Assembly (NCBI GenBank): GCA_026419785.1
Contig: JAODTK010005828.1
Coordinates: forward strand, 248,001-312,000
DNA: 64,000 nucleotides
Direction: 5' to 3'
Source of the DNA: Sclerodactyla briareus
Lineage: Eukaryota; Echinodermata; Holothuroidea; Dendrochirotida; Sclerodactylidae
The notes beneath the pieces were generated by a model. That model worked only from the letters and a program-made list of their open reading frames with translations. It did not search any database and was not told the DNA's origin. Positions 63,228 through 64,000 of this stretch are shown here, in pieces; within the stretch, counting starts at the first letter, position 1, and every line of letters starts with the position of its first letter. A program made the position numbers and the translations under genes.

Positions 63228-64000
63228 AAGTGTTCCTTGTTCATAAGGTAAATTTTGGACGATCATGTGTACATTCCCCACCCATCTGTTCAACCATTAG
63301 TTGTATGGAGTGGGGCTCATGGAAAATGTCTGAATTTTGTACATAATGTCTTAGGTTTTGTGTACACCCAAATGAGTCGAGATGGATTCAGGCTCTTTTT
63401 TTTTGGGGGGGTGGGATTGGCACTAATTAGTAGGGTGTTTCTGTCAAATGCTAATACTCAGAAACTTAAAGCAACTCATAAATGCCTTGTAATTGTTCGC
63501 ATGGTGACTTAATATATTAAACCCTGATTGCCGTAACCAGGCGAGACACTGGGCTGGGGGGGGGGCGGTCGCCTTGTTTTGGGGGGGGGGGGGTCCATCT
63601 CACCCAATTTTCCACCATCTTTCATTAACGTTGACACGAAATCACAAGGCAAGGAGCGTTTACTGTGACTATGAAATTCTATTAGACGACATAGTGCTTT
63701 CTAGAGTGTCAACCAAGAGCATGTCCAAACATACATACTGCGCACCATCTTTTGGTGTGAACAAGTTCAGCAAGTCCCACAAGAGACAAGTAGCCATTAA
63801 TCATGAGAAATATCCCCTATAAGACTTTTATTGATTGCACCCCAAAGAATTCTCTCTTGAGTCAACATCTGTAGGATTTGCGCTCTCTTGCCTATCCACG
63901 CATTCATCGATCATGAAAGCGGCCAGACACGACAGGAATCCATACCCCTAATAAGTCCTGAATCATATTCTGAATGTCGGAGGGCAAGCTAATAAAATTA
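63228..64000. other. Right end of window, nothing recognised
   Basis: G-rich runs near 63405, 63555 and 63580. Short ORFs at 63255-63822 have no domain character. Confidence 0.4.

Noticed and set aside
62697..63293. Minus-strand ORF of 198 codons
   Set aside because: It runs across the TRIM-NHL 3' flank and the family A element. The same element elsewhere is not open, so the frame is chance.

Overview
This is eukaryotic, animal-type nuclear DNA with no bacterial, phage or CRISPR content. Genes are split into short exons with GT-AG introns (one GC-AG). Most of the window is intron or intergenic DNA filled with minisatellites, inverted-repeat elements, a decayed LINE, tRNA-headed short elements and very long poly-G/poly-C runs. 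A BSDC1-like gene, a TRIM-NHL gene and a CR1/L2-type LINE together suggest an invertebrate metazoan. A marine deuterostome (echinoderm, hemichordate or amphioxus type) is my guess, but the sequence alone does not prove it.

Layout. 1-22.4 kb: a plus-strand gene for a BSD-domain protein like vertebrate BSDC1. Its 5' end lies outside the window and it stops at 22385. Five internal or terminal exons and one preceding exon are assigned; one segment of about 50 residues, between 2.7 and 16.3 kb, was not found. The largest intron holds a LINE fragment, an unassigned coding-like exon (4.0-4.3 kb), a 56-bp minisatellite of about 4.4 kb (6.3-10.7 kb) and AGGTCA-rich repeats (11.3-13.5 kb). 22.4-31.6 kb: non-coding, with a 68-bp minisatellite at 27.6-28.9 kb. 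31.6-32.2 kb: two well-formed minus-strand exons encoding a Ser/Pro-rich C-terminus I could not name. 32.4-60.4 kb: no confident gene, but many repeats, four inverted-repeat element families and a CpG-rich patch at 36.2-36.5 kb. 60.5-62.8 kb: a plus-strand TRIM-NHL gene (RING finger, then NHL beta-propeller) broken by many frame changes.

The coding regions that can be recognised are interrupted by single-base frame changes while splice sites and domain order survive, and the minisatellite copies differ mainly by small indels. This is what an assembly from noisy long reads with unpolished indels would look like. True pseudogene decay is the alternative, mainly for the TRIM-NHL locus. Nothing ties the three genes together functionally: BSDC1-like proteins are poorly understood, TRIM-NHL proteins are usually ubiquitin ligases or RNA regulators, and the minus-strand gene is unidentified. 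I found no clear new biological system. The most notable items are the repeat architecture, the AGGTCA-bearing repeat family, the hidden minus-strand gene and the possible second copy of a BSDC1 exon.
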